Part shown: one piece after another, positions 6,632 through 14,658 of the stretch
Layout of the letters: each line of letters opens with the position of its first letter
Numbering within the stretch: position 1 is the stretch's first letter
Origin: an uncultured Eubacterium sp.
Lineage (GTDB): Bacteria; Bacillota; Clostridia; Oscillospirales; Acutalibacteraceae
Assembly (NCBI GenBank): GCA_905233805.1
Contig: CAJOER010000031.1
Location: 1-17,248, forward strand
DNA length: 17,248 nucleotides
Direction: 5' to 3'
Made by a program: the position numbers and the translations under genes
Notes under the pieces: generated by a model
Seen by the model: only the letters and a program-made list of their open reading frames with translations
Databases searched by the model: none
What the model was told of the DNA's origin: nothing

Positions 6632-8403
6632 ATGCCGCGCCGCTGGACTCCTCTGCACGAGGATATTAAGGTTCCCGTGCTCAAAAACGTCTGGTACGCT
6701 ATGAAAATCATATTTAAAGCGGATAAAGCCATCATACCCGTTGCGGTTATCGCGCAGGTATCTACTCAGGTCTTTACTCTGTTTTTTCAGGGCGTACTGT
6801 TTTTAAAAGTGCTTCTTACAATTATCCAGGGCAATATGACCTTTGAGTATTTCTTAAAGGTGCTCCTTCTGTTTTTAGGCGTAGGGCTTATCTATGAAAT
6901 TATTATCATAGCAAGCGACTACGCCCAGAATATTGCGCTTAAAAGGGTGTTCAAGGGGCTTAACAATCTCATCTTCAAAAAGGCGTGCGAGGTTGATATT
7001 TCCTGCTACGAAGACCCCGCGTTTTACGACGCGTACCAGAGGGCAACCCAGATTCTGACAAACAGTATTTTTATGGCGTTCGTAATGGATTTATCGATGC
7101 TTATCGGTAATATACTCACCCTCGTTTTAGTTATCGGAATAGTGACGTCGATTGATCCCGCGTACTTAATCTTCCTCGCCCCCGTTGCGATAGTTTTCGC
7201 CGTGGAGATTATCAAGAGCAAGCTTATGTATAAGCGCGATTTATCAATGACTACGAATAACCGTATCAAAGACTATTCCCAGCGTACGGTATACCTTAAA
7301 GAATTTTCAAAGGATATCCGTACCTCGAATATCTTTTCGGTAATTATAAACCGTTTCAGAAAAGCGGTTGAGGACAATATCCGCATTATCAAAAAATACG
7401 GATTCAAGCTTTTTGCTTTCAGTATGGTCGGCTCGTTTTTCGGCGAGTTTATCCCGATTGTGGGAACCTATTCCTTCGCCTCCTATCAGTTCATTAAGGA
7501 TAAGGGGCTTGATATTTCGGGCTTTTCGGTTGTCCTTGCCTCAATCAACTCCGTGCGCCAGACCACTACGGGCATAGCCGAATCCCTTGCGGAAATGACT
7601 AATATGGCGCTTTATTTCCAGAATCTTCACGACTTCTTCGACTATGAAAGTAAAATCAAGGACGGCGAAAAGCTTGCAGGTGAATTTGAAACACTTGAAT
7701 TTAAAAACGTAAGCTTTAAGTATCCGACTGCCGAGGATTACTCGATTAATGACGTCAGCTTTAAAATCAGTAAAAACGAAACCGTTGCGCTCGTCGGCGT
7801 AAACGGCGCGGGTAAAACCACCCTCGTAAAGCTTATGCTGCGTTTTTACGATGTAACCGAGGGCGAAATCCTCTATAACGGCGTAAATATTAAGGAATAT
7901 AACGTCGAAAGCCTGAGAAGGCGCTTTGCGACGGTATTTCAGGATTATAAAACATTCGCGCTTTCGATATTTGAAAACGTAATCTGCCACGAGCCGATAC
8001 CTTTGAAAACGGGGGAGATACCGTTTTAACCCGTGAATTTGAGGATACGGGCGCGGGACTTTCCGGCGGAGAAACGCAGAAAACCGCCGTCGCGCGTATG
8101 TTTGCAAGAAAGTTCGATATTGCAATTCTCGACGAGCCGTCGTCGGCGCTCGACCCGATTGCGGAATATAAAATGTATGAAAACTTAATCAAGGCAACCG
8201 AAAACAAGACGGTAATTTATATTTCTCACCGTCTTTCCTCGGCTGTACTCAGTGATAAAATTATAGTCCTCGGAGAAGGCAGGGTGCTTGAAACCGGAAC
8301 GCATACCGAACTTATTGCCTCGGGTAAGGAGTATGCAAAAATGTTCACCCTTCAGGCGTCGCGCTACCGCGGAGAAGAAAGCGGGGTGGAAGAATATGCA
8401 TGA
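6632..8403 (+). pseudogene. ABC exporter half-transporter 1, frameshifted with internal deletion
   Basis: The start at 6632 has GGGAGGTG just before it. It encodes a membrane domain (helices roughly residues 35-60, 75-95, 140-190, 260-300) fused to an ATPase, one half of a heterodimeric exporter. The first frame runs to a TAA at 8027-8029 and includes Walker A GVNGAGKTTL and Q-loop FQDYKTFALSIFENV. A different frame then carries GGDTVLTREF, signature LSGGETQK, Walker B FDIAILDEPSSALD and the His loop ISHRLSS, ending with TGA at 8401-8403. Between FENV and the (V/L)LTREF block there are 41 bases, where the neighbouring paralog has 93. So about 52 bases are missing from the helical subdomain and the frame is lost. 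All other motifs are intact, which points to a recent lesion or an assembly error. As read, the product stops before its signature motif and should be inactive. Confidence 0.85.
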
Positions 8404-10178
8404 TTACCATGCCGATAAACCTACTCACTCAATCTTCTCTAACGTAATGTTCTTTATGAAGCTTATGTTTAAGTTTTCGCCCCTTCTCGTTATCGGCGAG
8501 TGCCTGTGGGGCGTGCTTATGAGGCTTCCGACCCGTGTACGACACTAAAAAGATTGTTGCCGCGGTTATTGTAATCGCCCTGATTCTCGTTCTTACCGAG
8601 GTCGGCCACTGGCTTTACCGTGAATTCTTCTTCGGTATAGAAAGAGAGAAAATGACGGCCGGGCTTTCAAAAATGATGTATGAAAAGGCGAAGAGTCTTG
8701 ACCTTGCCTCGTATGACGACCCCGAATTCTACAACAACTTTATTCTTGTAATTCAAGGCTCGGGCAACAGCATAAGCCACATTCTTTTCCTTATTCAGCG
8801 CTATATCGGCGAGGTCGTTTCGCTTATCACGATAGCCTCGATTATCCTTGCAATCGACCCCGTATGCCTTCTTATAGTTATAGGTATCGCCGCCGTGTTT
8901 ACGCCTCTGAGCCGTAAAATCGGAAGGCTTCAGGCGGAGCGGCAGATTGAAAACAATAAATACCACCGCCGCGCGGACTACTTCGCGAGGGTGTTCTATT
9001 TGCAGGACTATGCAAAGGAAGTGCGTATGAACGATATTCAGCCGCTTCTTATTGAACGCTATAACGACGCTATAAACGACGTTATCAGAAATCAGCAGAG
9101 GTTCGTAAGAAAGATAGATTTCTTCTACTTCTTCCAGGAATTCGGCGTTCAGATTTTCGGCTTTATGTTCCTGCTGCCGCTGTACCTCGGTTACTGCGTG
9201 CTCAAAACGCATACGCTTTCAGCGGGAGATTTCGTCGCCACCTTCAACGGTGCATTTTCAATCGCAACCTCGTTCTCGTTCCTTACCGTCGGCGTTGTCC
9301 GCGCATTTTCGGAAAGCGCAAAGCTTATTGAAAAATACCGCGAATTCATAAACCGAGGCTTTGATATCAAAGACGGAGAAAAAGAGGCGCCGATAACCGA
9401 GCCGAAGGTAATCGAAATAAAAGACCTTACCTTCACTTATCCCGGCAACGACGAGCCGACTCTTAAAAACATCAATCTCACTATTCATCCTAACGAAAAA
9501 ATCGCCCTCGTCGGCTATAACGGGGCGGGTAAAACCACGCTTACAAATCTTCTGCTGCGCCTTTACGACGTGAGCGGGGGAGGAATATATATCGACGGCG
9601 AGGATATAAGAAACGTTACCGTGAAATCGCACAGAAACCGCTTTGCCGCGGTATTCCAGGATTTCCAGCTCTTTGCTTCAACCCTCGGCGAAAACGTAGC
9701 CCTTGATACTGAAATTGACAGGGAGAGAGCCGAAGAGGCGCTCAGGCACAGCGGATTTTCAAAGAAGGTCAAAAACGGTCTTGATACTCCGCTTCTGCGC
9801 GAGTTTGACGACGAGGGAATAATGATGTCGGGCGGCGAGAGCCAGAAGGTCGCAATCGCAAGGGCGTTTTATAAAAACTGCCCCTACGTAATTCTTGACG
9901 AGCCTTCCGCAAACCTTGACCCGATAGCGGAATACAACCTCAATCAGGCGATGATTGAAGCCGCTCAGGATAAGACGGTCGTATTCATTTCGCACCGCCT
10001 TTCGACTACCGTAAACGCCGATAAAATCTATGTTATGGAAAACGGCGAGATTATTGAAAGCGGCTCCCATGACGAGCTTATGGAAATGAACGGAACCTAC
10101 GCATATATGTTCAACTTACAGGCAGAAAAGTATAAGGAGAACGGCGATGAAAAAGATACCGCTCAACGGGACGTATAA
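8396..10178 (+). pseudogene. ABC exporter half-transporter 2, frameshifted near the N-terminus
   Basis: The natural start is the ATG at 8396, overlapping the stop of half-transporter 1 (8401-8403). This frame gives a typical lead (HADKPTHSIFSNVMFFMKLM, then GECLWGVLMRLPTR) but stops at 8546-8548. The rest is in another frame, open from about 8535 (VYDTKKIVAAVIVIALILVL), and complete to 10178. The distance from the start to the conserved YDDPEFYN block is about 20 codons shorter than to the matching block in half-transporter 1 and is not a multiple of three, so roughly 60 bases near the first extracellular loop appear lost. The later frame holds Walker A GYNGAGKTTL, Q-loop FQDFQLFAS, signature MSGGESQK, Walker B PYVILDEPSANLD and ISHRLST. 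A truncated protein starting at GTG 8535 or later is possible but would lack the first helix. The 3' end overlaps the next gene by 32 bases. Confidence 0.82.
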
Positions 10179-12477
10179 ACTGCATAATCTCTCCGACGGC
10201 GCCTTTATCTGTGAAGCGAAGGTGCCCGGCTCCGATTTCGGCGCGTATTTAAACGCGGGCAAGTTCGCTCTTAACGACGCTTATTTTGAAGAGACAAATT
10301 CCGCCTTCTCAATGTCTGACGTTTATTTTGAAAGAGTCTTTGACTTTGACGGGAAGACTGAAGAAAACATAATTCTTCACTGTGAAAGGCTCGATACGCT
10401 TTGCGAAATCTATCTTAACGGCAATCTTGTCGCAAAGGCTGAAAACGCCCATATTTCCTACGATTTTGACGTTAAGGAGTTTGTGAAAACGGGGGAGAAT
10501 ACGCTTAAATTCGTCATTTATTCTCCCGTAAATTATATCGTTGACAAGCAGGATAAAAAGCCGCTCCCGAAAAATGTGAACGGAACGGACGGCGCTTCGT
10601 ATATCCGCAAGCCCGCCTGCCATTTCGGCTGGGACTGGGGTCCCTGCGTGCCGTATAAATATATCGGTGACGTGTATCTTAAAACGTTTGAGCGTGAGAT
10701 TAAGCTTATCGGCATAACTCAGGACGTAAACAAGGTAAAGGCAAGAATTACGGTTGAGGCGGAAAACGCCGACGAAATGCTGCTGATTACCCCCGACGGA
10801 AAAACGCTTGAAGCGCAGGGTAACGTTTTTGAAATTGATAAGCCCGAGCTTTGGTATCCGCGGGATTTGAACCTGCTTGAAAAGCAGCCGCTTTATACTC
10901 TCGTGCTCAAAAACGGCGAAGAAACCTTAGAAAGAAAAATCGGTCTGCGCACAGTTGAGCTGAATACCGAAAAGGACGAATACGGAACGAATTTTCAGCT
11001 TGTTATTAACGGCAAAAGAGTTTTCGCCAAGGGCGGCAACTTAATTCCGTTTTCCGCAATACCCGAGCAGGCGGACGAAAAGACGGTCGATTATTATCTC
11101 AATTTAGCAGTAAAATCGAATTTCAATATCCTGCGCGTCTGGGGCGGAGGGGAGTACGCAAACGAGTACCTTCTTTCACGCTGCGACGAGCTTGGTATAC
11201 TTATCTGGCAGGATTTTGCCTACGCCTGCCTTATGTATCCGTTTTACGACGACGCGTTTTTAAGTAACGTTCTCGCTGAGGCGCGGCAGAACGTACGCCG
11301 TCAGGCGCTTCATCCCTGCCTTGCGCTTCTCTGCGGTAATAACGAGCTTGAATCAATGTTTCAGTGGCTCCCGAAAAACACTAAACTTGTTAAGAGTTAT
11401 ACTGACTTTTTCTATAATAAACTCCCCGAAGAGGTAAAAAAACTCACTGATATTCCGTATATTCCGACCTCTCCACTCGGCACGGCTCCGTTTGAAAATA
11501 ACGGCTCCGACGAGGCGGGCGATACCCATATATGGAACGTATGGCACGGTATGAAACCGCCGGAATATTTCAACACGCGTTATACGCGCTTCCTTTCCGA
11601 ATTCGGTCTTGAAGCCCTGCCGTCGATGAAGGCGGTGAGAACCTTTGCCGACGGGAGCGCGTACAGCCTTGACAGCAAAGAGTTTACCGAACGTCAGAAA
11701 TGTACGGGCGGCAACGGTAAAATCCTCGTATATCTCAATCAGCGGTTTAATGAGCCTGCCGATTTTGAGGACATGCCTTATCTTACGGGCATCGTTCAGG
11801 CTGAGTGCATAAAACGTGCCGCGGAGCATTTCAGACGAAACAAGGGGCGCTGTAACGGTACGATGTTCTGGCAGTTCAACGACGTGTGGAACTGCCCTAG
11901 CTGGTCGTCGGTTGACTTTGAGGGAATACCGAAGGCGCTGCAATATGAGGCGCGGAAGTTTTTCGCCCCCGTCGCGCTGACCTTCGACGGAAAACGCCTT
12001 TTCCTTCACAACGATACAATGTTTGACAAGACGGTTGAAGTTACCGTAAACGGTGCGAGGTATAAAACCGAACTCAAAGCGGATTCGGTTAAAGAATTCC
12101 TTAAACTGAAAGTCCCCGAAAACGGGGTATGCAAGGTAACTCTTGACGGTGAAGCTTATTATTTTGACAATAAAAAACGGCTCGAAAAAGCCGAATTTGA
12201 GGTAAAAACTGAAAATAATAAAATGACCGTAAAAAGCAATACCTACGCAAAAAATATCTTCGTTGAAGCCGAAAGCATAGCCGACGAAAACTATTTTTCT
12301 CTCCTTGCGGGGGAAGAAAAGACGCTCACTTTCGGCGGAGAAATCGGGGAATACAAAATTCACTGTGAAAACAACGTGAGGTATAAACCCGTAAATTTTA
12401 AGCAGGCGGCAAAGCGTTTCGCTTTCCGCATAAAGCCGTGGAATATTGTAAATGAGATTTATTATCATTTTAAATAA
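10147..12477 (+). CDS. Beta-mannosidase, glycoside hydrolase family 2
   Basis: 776 residues; the ATG at 10147 has AAGGAG at 10135-10140 and lies inside the end of the preceding exporter gene. It hydrolyses terminal beta-linked mannose from mannosides. There is no signal peptide, so it acts in the cytoplasm on imported oligosaccharides. Domains in order: N-terminal jelly roll (about 1-175) with the family motif HFGWDWGP (159-166), an Ig-like domain, a TIM barrel (about 270-610) and C-terminal beta domains. The acid/base is Glu400 in CGNNELES and the nucleophile Glu485 in LSEFGLEALPS; the substrate-site block LRVWGGGEYANEYL is also present. It is intact, unlike the two genes before it. Translational coupling to an ABC exporter is unusual for this enzyme. 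Family confidence is very high; the exact substrate (mannan or N-glycan remnants) is not visible. Confidence 0.95.
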   Translation: MKKIPLNGTYKLHNLSDGAFICEAKVPGSDFGAYLNAGKFALNDAYFEETNSAFSMSDVYFERVFDFDGKTEENIILHCERLDTLCEIYLNGNLVAKAENAHISYDFDVKEFVKTGENTLKFVIYSPVNYIVDKQDKKPLPKNVNGTDGASYIRKPACHFGWDWGPCVPYKYIGDVYLKTFEREIKLIGITQDVNKVKARITVEAENADEMLLITPDGKTLEAQGNVFEIDKPELWYPRDLNLLEKQPLYTLVLKNGEETLERKIGLRTVELNTEKDEYGTNFQLVINGKRVFAKGGNLIPFSAIPEQADEKTVDYYLNLAVKSNFNILRVWGGGEYANEYLLSRCDELGILIWQDFAYACLMYPFYDDAFLSNVLAEARQNVRRQALHPCLALLCGNNELESMFQWLPKNTKLVKSYTDFFYNKLPEEVKKLTDIPYIPTSPLGTAPFENNGSDEAGDTHIWNVWHGMKPPEYFNTRYTRFLSEFGLEALPSMKAVRTFADGSAYSLDSKEFTERQKCTGGNGKILVYLNQRFNEPADFEDMPYLTGIVQAECIKRAAEHFRRNKGRCNGTMFWQFNDVWNCPSWSSVDFEGIPKALQYEARKFFAPVALTFDGKRLFLHNDTMFDKTVEVTVNGARYKTELKADSVKEFLKLKVPENGVCKVTLDGEAYYFDNKKRLEKAEFEVKTENNKMTVKSNTYAKNIFVEAESIADENYFSLLAGEEKTLTFGGEIGEYKIHCENNVRYKPVNFKQAAKRFAFRIKPWNIVNEIYYHFK

Positions 12478-12510
12478 AAAAATGCTGACGGAGAAGCCCG
12501 TCAGCATTTT
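12478..12510 (+). terminator. Intrinsic terminator after beta-mannosidase
   Basis: Perfect ten-base-pair stem ATGCTGACGG / CCGTCAGCAT (12482-12491 with 12498-12507), extended by A residues pairing with the TTTT tract to 12510. It starts right after the stop codon. Confidence 0.92.
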
Positions 12511-12548
12511 CATTATAGCACATAAAAATTTAAAATACAATACTTTAA

Positions 12549-12577
12549 TTGTTCATATATAGGGGCTATAATATAAT
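12549..12577 (+). promoter_or_regulatory. Sigma-A-like promoter of hpf
   Basis: TTGTTC (12549-12554), 17-base spacer, perfect TATAAT (12572-12577). An overlapping second TATAAT sits at 12567-12572 but would leave a 12-base spacer. The predicted transcript start is near 12584. Confidence 0.72.
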
Positions 12578-12580
12578 CAG

Positions 12581-12616
12581 AGGATAGTATTATCCTACTT
12601 TACCTAAAGGGGGTAA
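12581..12616 (+). promoter_or_regulatory. Leader hairpins in front of hpf
   Basis: A perfect inverted repeat AGGATA-GTAT-TATCCT (12581-12596) sits at the expected transcript start. A second small stem, TTACC (12600-12604) with GGTAA (12612-12616), places part of the ribosome binding site AAAGGGGG (12606-12613) in its loop and stem. The first could be an operator or a 5' stabilising hairpin, the second a weak translational control. Both are visible repeats; the function is inferred. Confidence 0.45.
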
Positions 12617-12620
12617 CAAT

Positions 12621-13169
12621 ATGATTAACATTACTGCGAGAGGCTTTGATTTAAAGCAGGGAGCAAAGGACGGAATTGAAAAGGAGCTTAAAAGAATTGA
12701 AAAAATGCTTCCCGATAACGCGTCCTTCGATGTTACGCTTAAAAAGTTAAAGGACGGCTATAAATGCGACATTACGGTTAAGCATTTCGGCTCGTTCATA
12801 AGAGGTGAGGCAAGCGAGGCTAAAATTGAGCCTGCAATCGATGCGGCGGTTGACGACCTCAAGAGAAAAATCAGAAAGCTAAAGACTTTCTTCGTAGACA
12901 AAAAGCGCAAAGGCTCGATTGACGAGATTGCCGACGCTATGGACGATTTCAGCGAAGACGTCACAATGGACAATTTTGACGAGGCGTACTACTCCTCGGT
13001 TGACATCAGAAGAACGAAATATATTTCGCCTAATATGATGACCGACGACGAAGCCGCCGTTCAGATGGAAATGCTCGGCCACACGTTTTTCGTTTATCTC
13101 GGCGTTGAGGGCGAAACGAAGATTATCTATAAGAGAAGAAAGGGCTACGGCGTTCTTATCTGCGAATAA
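12621..13169 (+). CDS. hpf: Ribosome hibernation-promoting factor, long form
   Basis: 182 residues, the length of long-form HPF. The start at 12621 has AAAGGGGG 7 bases upstream. The N-terminal S30AE/HPF domain (about 1-97) binds the small subunit in the decoding region; the C-terminal domain (about 128-182, from VDIRRTKYISPNMMTDDEAAVQMEMLGH to the end) mediates dimerisation that forms 100S ribosomes in resting cells. The C-terminal signature RRTKYISPNMMTDDEA and FFVYLGVEGETKIIYKRR is clear. It is a single-gene transcript with its own promoter, leader hairpin and terminator, as expected for a gene induced on growth arrest. No defect is seen. Confidence 0.96.
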   Translation: MINITARGFDLKQGAKDGIEKELKRIEKMLPDNASFDVTLKKLKDGYKCDITVKHFGSFIRGEASEAKIEPAIDAAVDDLKRKIRKLKTFFVDKKRKGSIDEIADAMDDFSEDVTMDNFDEAYYSSVDIRRTKYISPNMMTDDEAAVQMEMLGHTFFVYLGVEGETKIIYKRRKGYGVLICE

Positions 13170-13174
13170 AAAAT

Positions 13175-13200
13175 AAGGAGGGCGAAAGCCCTCTTTTTTT
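13175..13200 (+). terminator. Intrinsic terminator of hpf
   Basis: GAGGGC-GAAA-GCCCTC (13178-13193) with a GNRA-type loop, extendable by A-T pairs, followed by seven T (13194-13200). Confidence 0.92.
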
Positions 13201-13201
13201 A

Positions 13202-13230
13202 TTGACAAAAAATCCTTATTGTGGTAAGTT
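13202..13230 (+). promoter_or_regulatory. Candidate promoter of the CobW-family gene
   Basis: Perfect TTGACA (13202-13207), 17-base spacer, weak -10 TAAGTT (13225-13230) helped by TG at 13222-13223. The hyphenated palindrome GTAA-G-TTAC (13224-13232) covers the -10 and might be part of an operator, although it is short. Confidence 0.55.
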
Positions 13231-13253
13231 ACTATCTTAAAGAGGTGTTAATT

Positions 13254-14558
13254 ATGAATTTTAAAAAGAAGGATAAAAGAATTCCCGTATCGCTTATTAC
13301 GGGTTACCTCGGCGCAGGTAAAACGACGGTGTTAAACCACGTTCTTGCAAATCAGGAGGGCTACCGCGTTGCCGTTATAGTCAACGATATCGGCGAGGTT
13401 AATATCGACGCTTCGCTTATCGCCAAGGGCGGAAATGTAACCCAGAAGGACGAAAACCTTGTTCCGCTTTCAAACGGCTGTATCTGCTGCACTCTTAAGG
13501 TAGACCTTATGAACCAGATTATTGACCTCGCAAAGTCGGGCAAGTTCGATTATATTCTTATCGAGGCGTCCGGTATCTGCGAGCCGGGACCGATAGCCGG
13601 TTCAATCTGTATGCTCGACGGTACGGATAAAAACTTCCGCGCCCCCGCGGTTGTTTATCTTGATAACGTAACTACCGTAGTTGACGCAAAGCGTATGGCT
13701 GACGAATTCGGCTCGGGCGAGGCGCTCCTCAGCGAGGGCCTTGACGAAGAGGATATTGAAAATCTTCTTATTCAGCAGATAGAATACTGTACTACGATTA
13801 TTTTAAACAAGATTGACGACGTTACCCCCGAGGAAAAGAAGGCGGTTCTTGACGTAATCAAGGCGCTTCAGCCCGAGGCAAAGATTATTGAAACGAATTA
13901 CGGCAAGGTTGACGTTGCCGAGGTTCTTTCAACGGGACGTTTCGATTATGAAAAGATAATAAATTCCGCAGGCTGGGTTCAGGCTATGGAGCTTGAGGGC
14001 GAAAACTCCGAAACCCTTGAAAAAGAAGAGCATCATCATGAAGAGCACGAACATCATCACGACCATGATGAGCACGAACACCATCACGAACACCATGACC
14101 ACGAACACCACGACCATGACCACGACGAACACGGCCACCACGGCCACCATCACCACCATCATCACGACGAGGGCGAGGCTGAGGAATACGGAATTTCAAC
14201 CTTCGTTTATCAGAACGTAAAGCCGTTTGACAAGGCTAAGTTTGAGCAGTTCGTTTTTGCAAAATGGCCTAAGGAGGTTATCCGCGCTAAGGGACTCTTC
14301 TGGATAGCCGAAGACCCCGATATTGCCTATGTTTTTGAGCAGAGCGGAAAACAGAAAACCGCCACGGACGACGGCCCGTGGATTGCCGCTTTCCCGGAAA
14401 GGGAGAGAAAGCAGGTCCTCGCCATGAATCCCGACATAGCCGAGGGCTGGCACCCGCTTTACGGCGACAGAATTAATAAACTCGTCTTTATCGGAAGAAA
14501 GATGCCCAAAGAGGAAATAATCAAAAATCTTGATTCCTGCATCTCCGACGACGCATAA
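13254..14558 (+). CDS. CobW/ZNG1-family GTPase (metallochaperone) with large His-rich insert
   Basis: 434 residues. The ATG at 13254 is chosen because AGAGGTG (13241-13247) precedes it; the GTG at 13221 has no site. It is a G3E GTPase of the COG0523 group, which delivers or allocates metal (zinc, cobalt or iron) to client enzymes. Motifs: Walker A GYLGAGKTT (17-25), the GEVNID segment (47-52), the metal-binding CxCC in NGCICC (Cys76, 78, 79), the IEASG switch (103-107) and NKID (185-188). Residues 260-304 are a His/Asp/Glu stretch with 29 His in 45, ending in seven consecutive His. The CobW C-terminal domain follows (about 318-430, with KAKFEQFV, KGLFWIAEDPD and RINKLVFIG). It is a single gene between terminators. 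Metal identity is not given by the sequence; a zinc role is the best guess from the CxCC and the His loop. No corrin-synthesis gene is nearby, so a cobalamin role is not supported. Confidence 0.93.
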   Translation: MNFKKKDKRIPVSLITGYLGAGKTTVLNHVLANQEGYRVAVIVNDIGEVNIDASLIAKGGNVTQKDENLVPLSNGCICCTLKVDLMNQIIDLAKSGKFDYILIEASGICEPGPIAGSICMLDGTDKNFRAPAVVYLDNVTTVVDAKRMADEFGSGEALLSEGLDEEDIENLLIQQIEYCTTIILNKIDDVTPEEKKAVLDVIKALQPEAKIIETNYGKVDVAEVLSTGRFDYEKIINSAGWVQAMELEGENSETLEKEEHHHEEHEHHHDHDEHEHHHEHHDHEHHDHDHDEHGHHGHHHHHHHDEGEAEEYGISTFVYQNVKPFDKAKFEQFVFAKWPKEVIRAKGLFWIAEDPDIAYVFEQSGKQKTATDDGPWIAAFPERERKQVLAMNPDIAEGWHPLYGDRINKLVFIGRKMPKEEIIKNLDSCISDDA

Positions 14559-14565
14559 CAAAAGT

Positions 14566-14590
14566 GCGCGGCTTATGCCGCGCCTTTTTT
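14566..14590 (+). terminator. Intrinsic terminator of the CobW-family gene
   Basis: Perfect stem GCGCGGC / GCCGCGC (14566-14572 with 14577-14583), loop TTAT, then six T (14585-14590). Confidence 0.93.
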
Positions 14591-14591
14591 A

Positions 14592-14620
14592 TTGACTATT
14601 CATTATATAAATGATAAAAT
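14592..14620 (+). promoter_or_regulatory. Sigma-A-like promoter of the second LRR gene
   Basis: TTGACT (14592-14597), 17-base spacer, TAAAAT (14615-14620), with TG at 14612-14613 (extended -10). It lies 38 bases before the start codon at 14659. Confidence 0.8.
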
Positions 14621-14658
14621 GTAATAGTAAATGTTTTCATTTTGATGGAGTGGTATTT

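Noticed and set aside
7970..8029. Programmed ribosomal frameshift in the first ABC gene
   Set aside because: There is no slippery heptamer at the needed position, and about 17 residues of the conserved domain would still be missing.
7541..8207. Minus-strand open frames opposite the first ABC gene near its break
   Set aside because: They lack ribosome binding sites and motifs; the plus-strand frames on both sides carry all ABC motifs.
11353..12540. Minus-strand open frame of 395 codons opposite beta-mannosidase
   Set aside because: It lies wholly antisense to a gene with clear GH2 motifs, has a Phe/Arg-rich composition typical of antisense frames, and shows no recognisable domain.
13202..13260. 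Cobalamin riboswitch ahead of the CobW-family gene
   Set aside because: The leader between promoter and start is far too short, and no B12-box sequence is visible.
14031..14165. CAC/CAT-rich stretch as a CRISPR array or structured repeat
   Set aside because: The unit is irregular, there are no spacers of constant length, and the frame is coding throughout.
13929..14199. Minus-strand frames rich in Met/Val or Arg/Asp
   Set aside because: These are mirror readings of the His-rich codons of the CobW-family gene.
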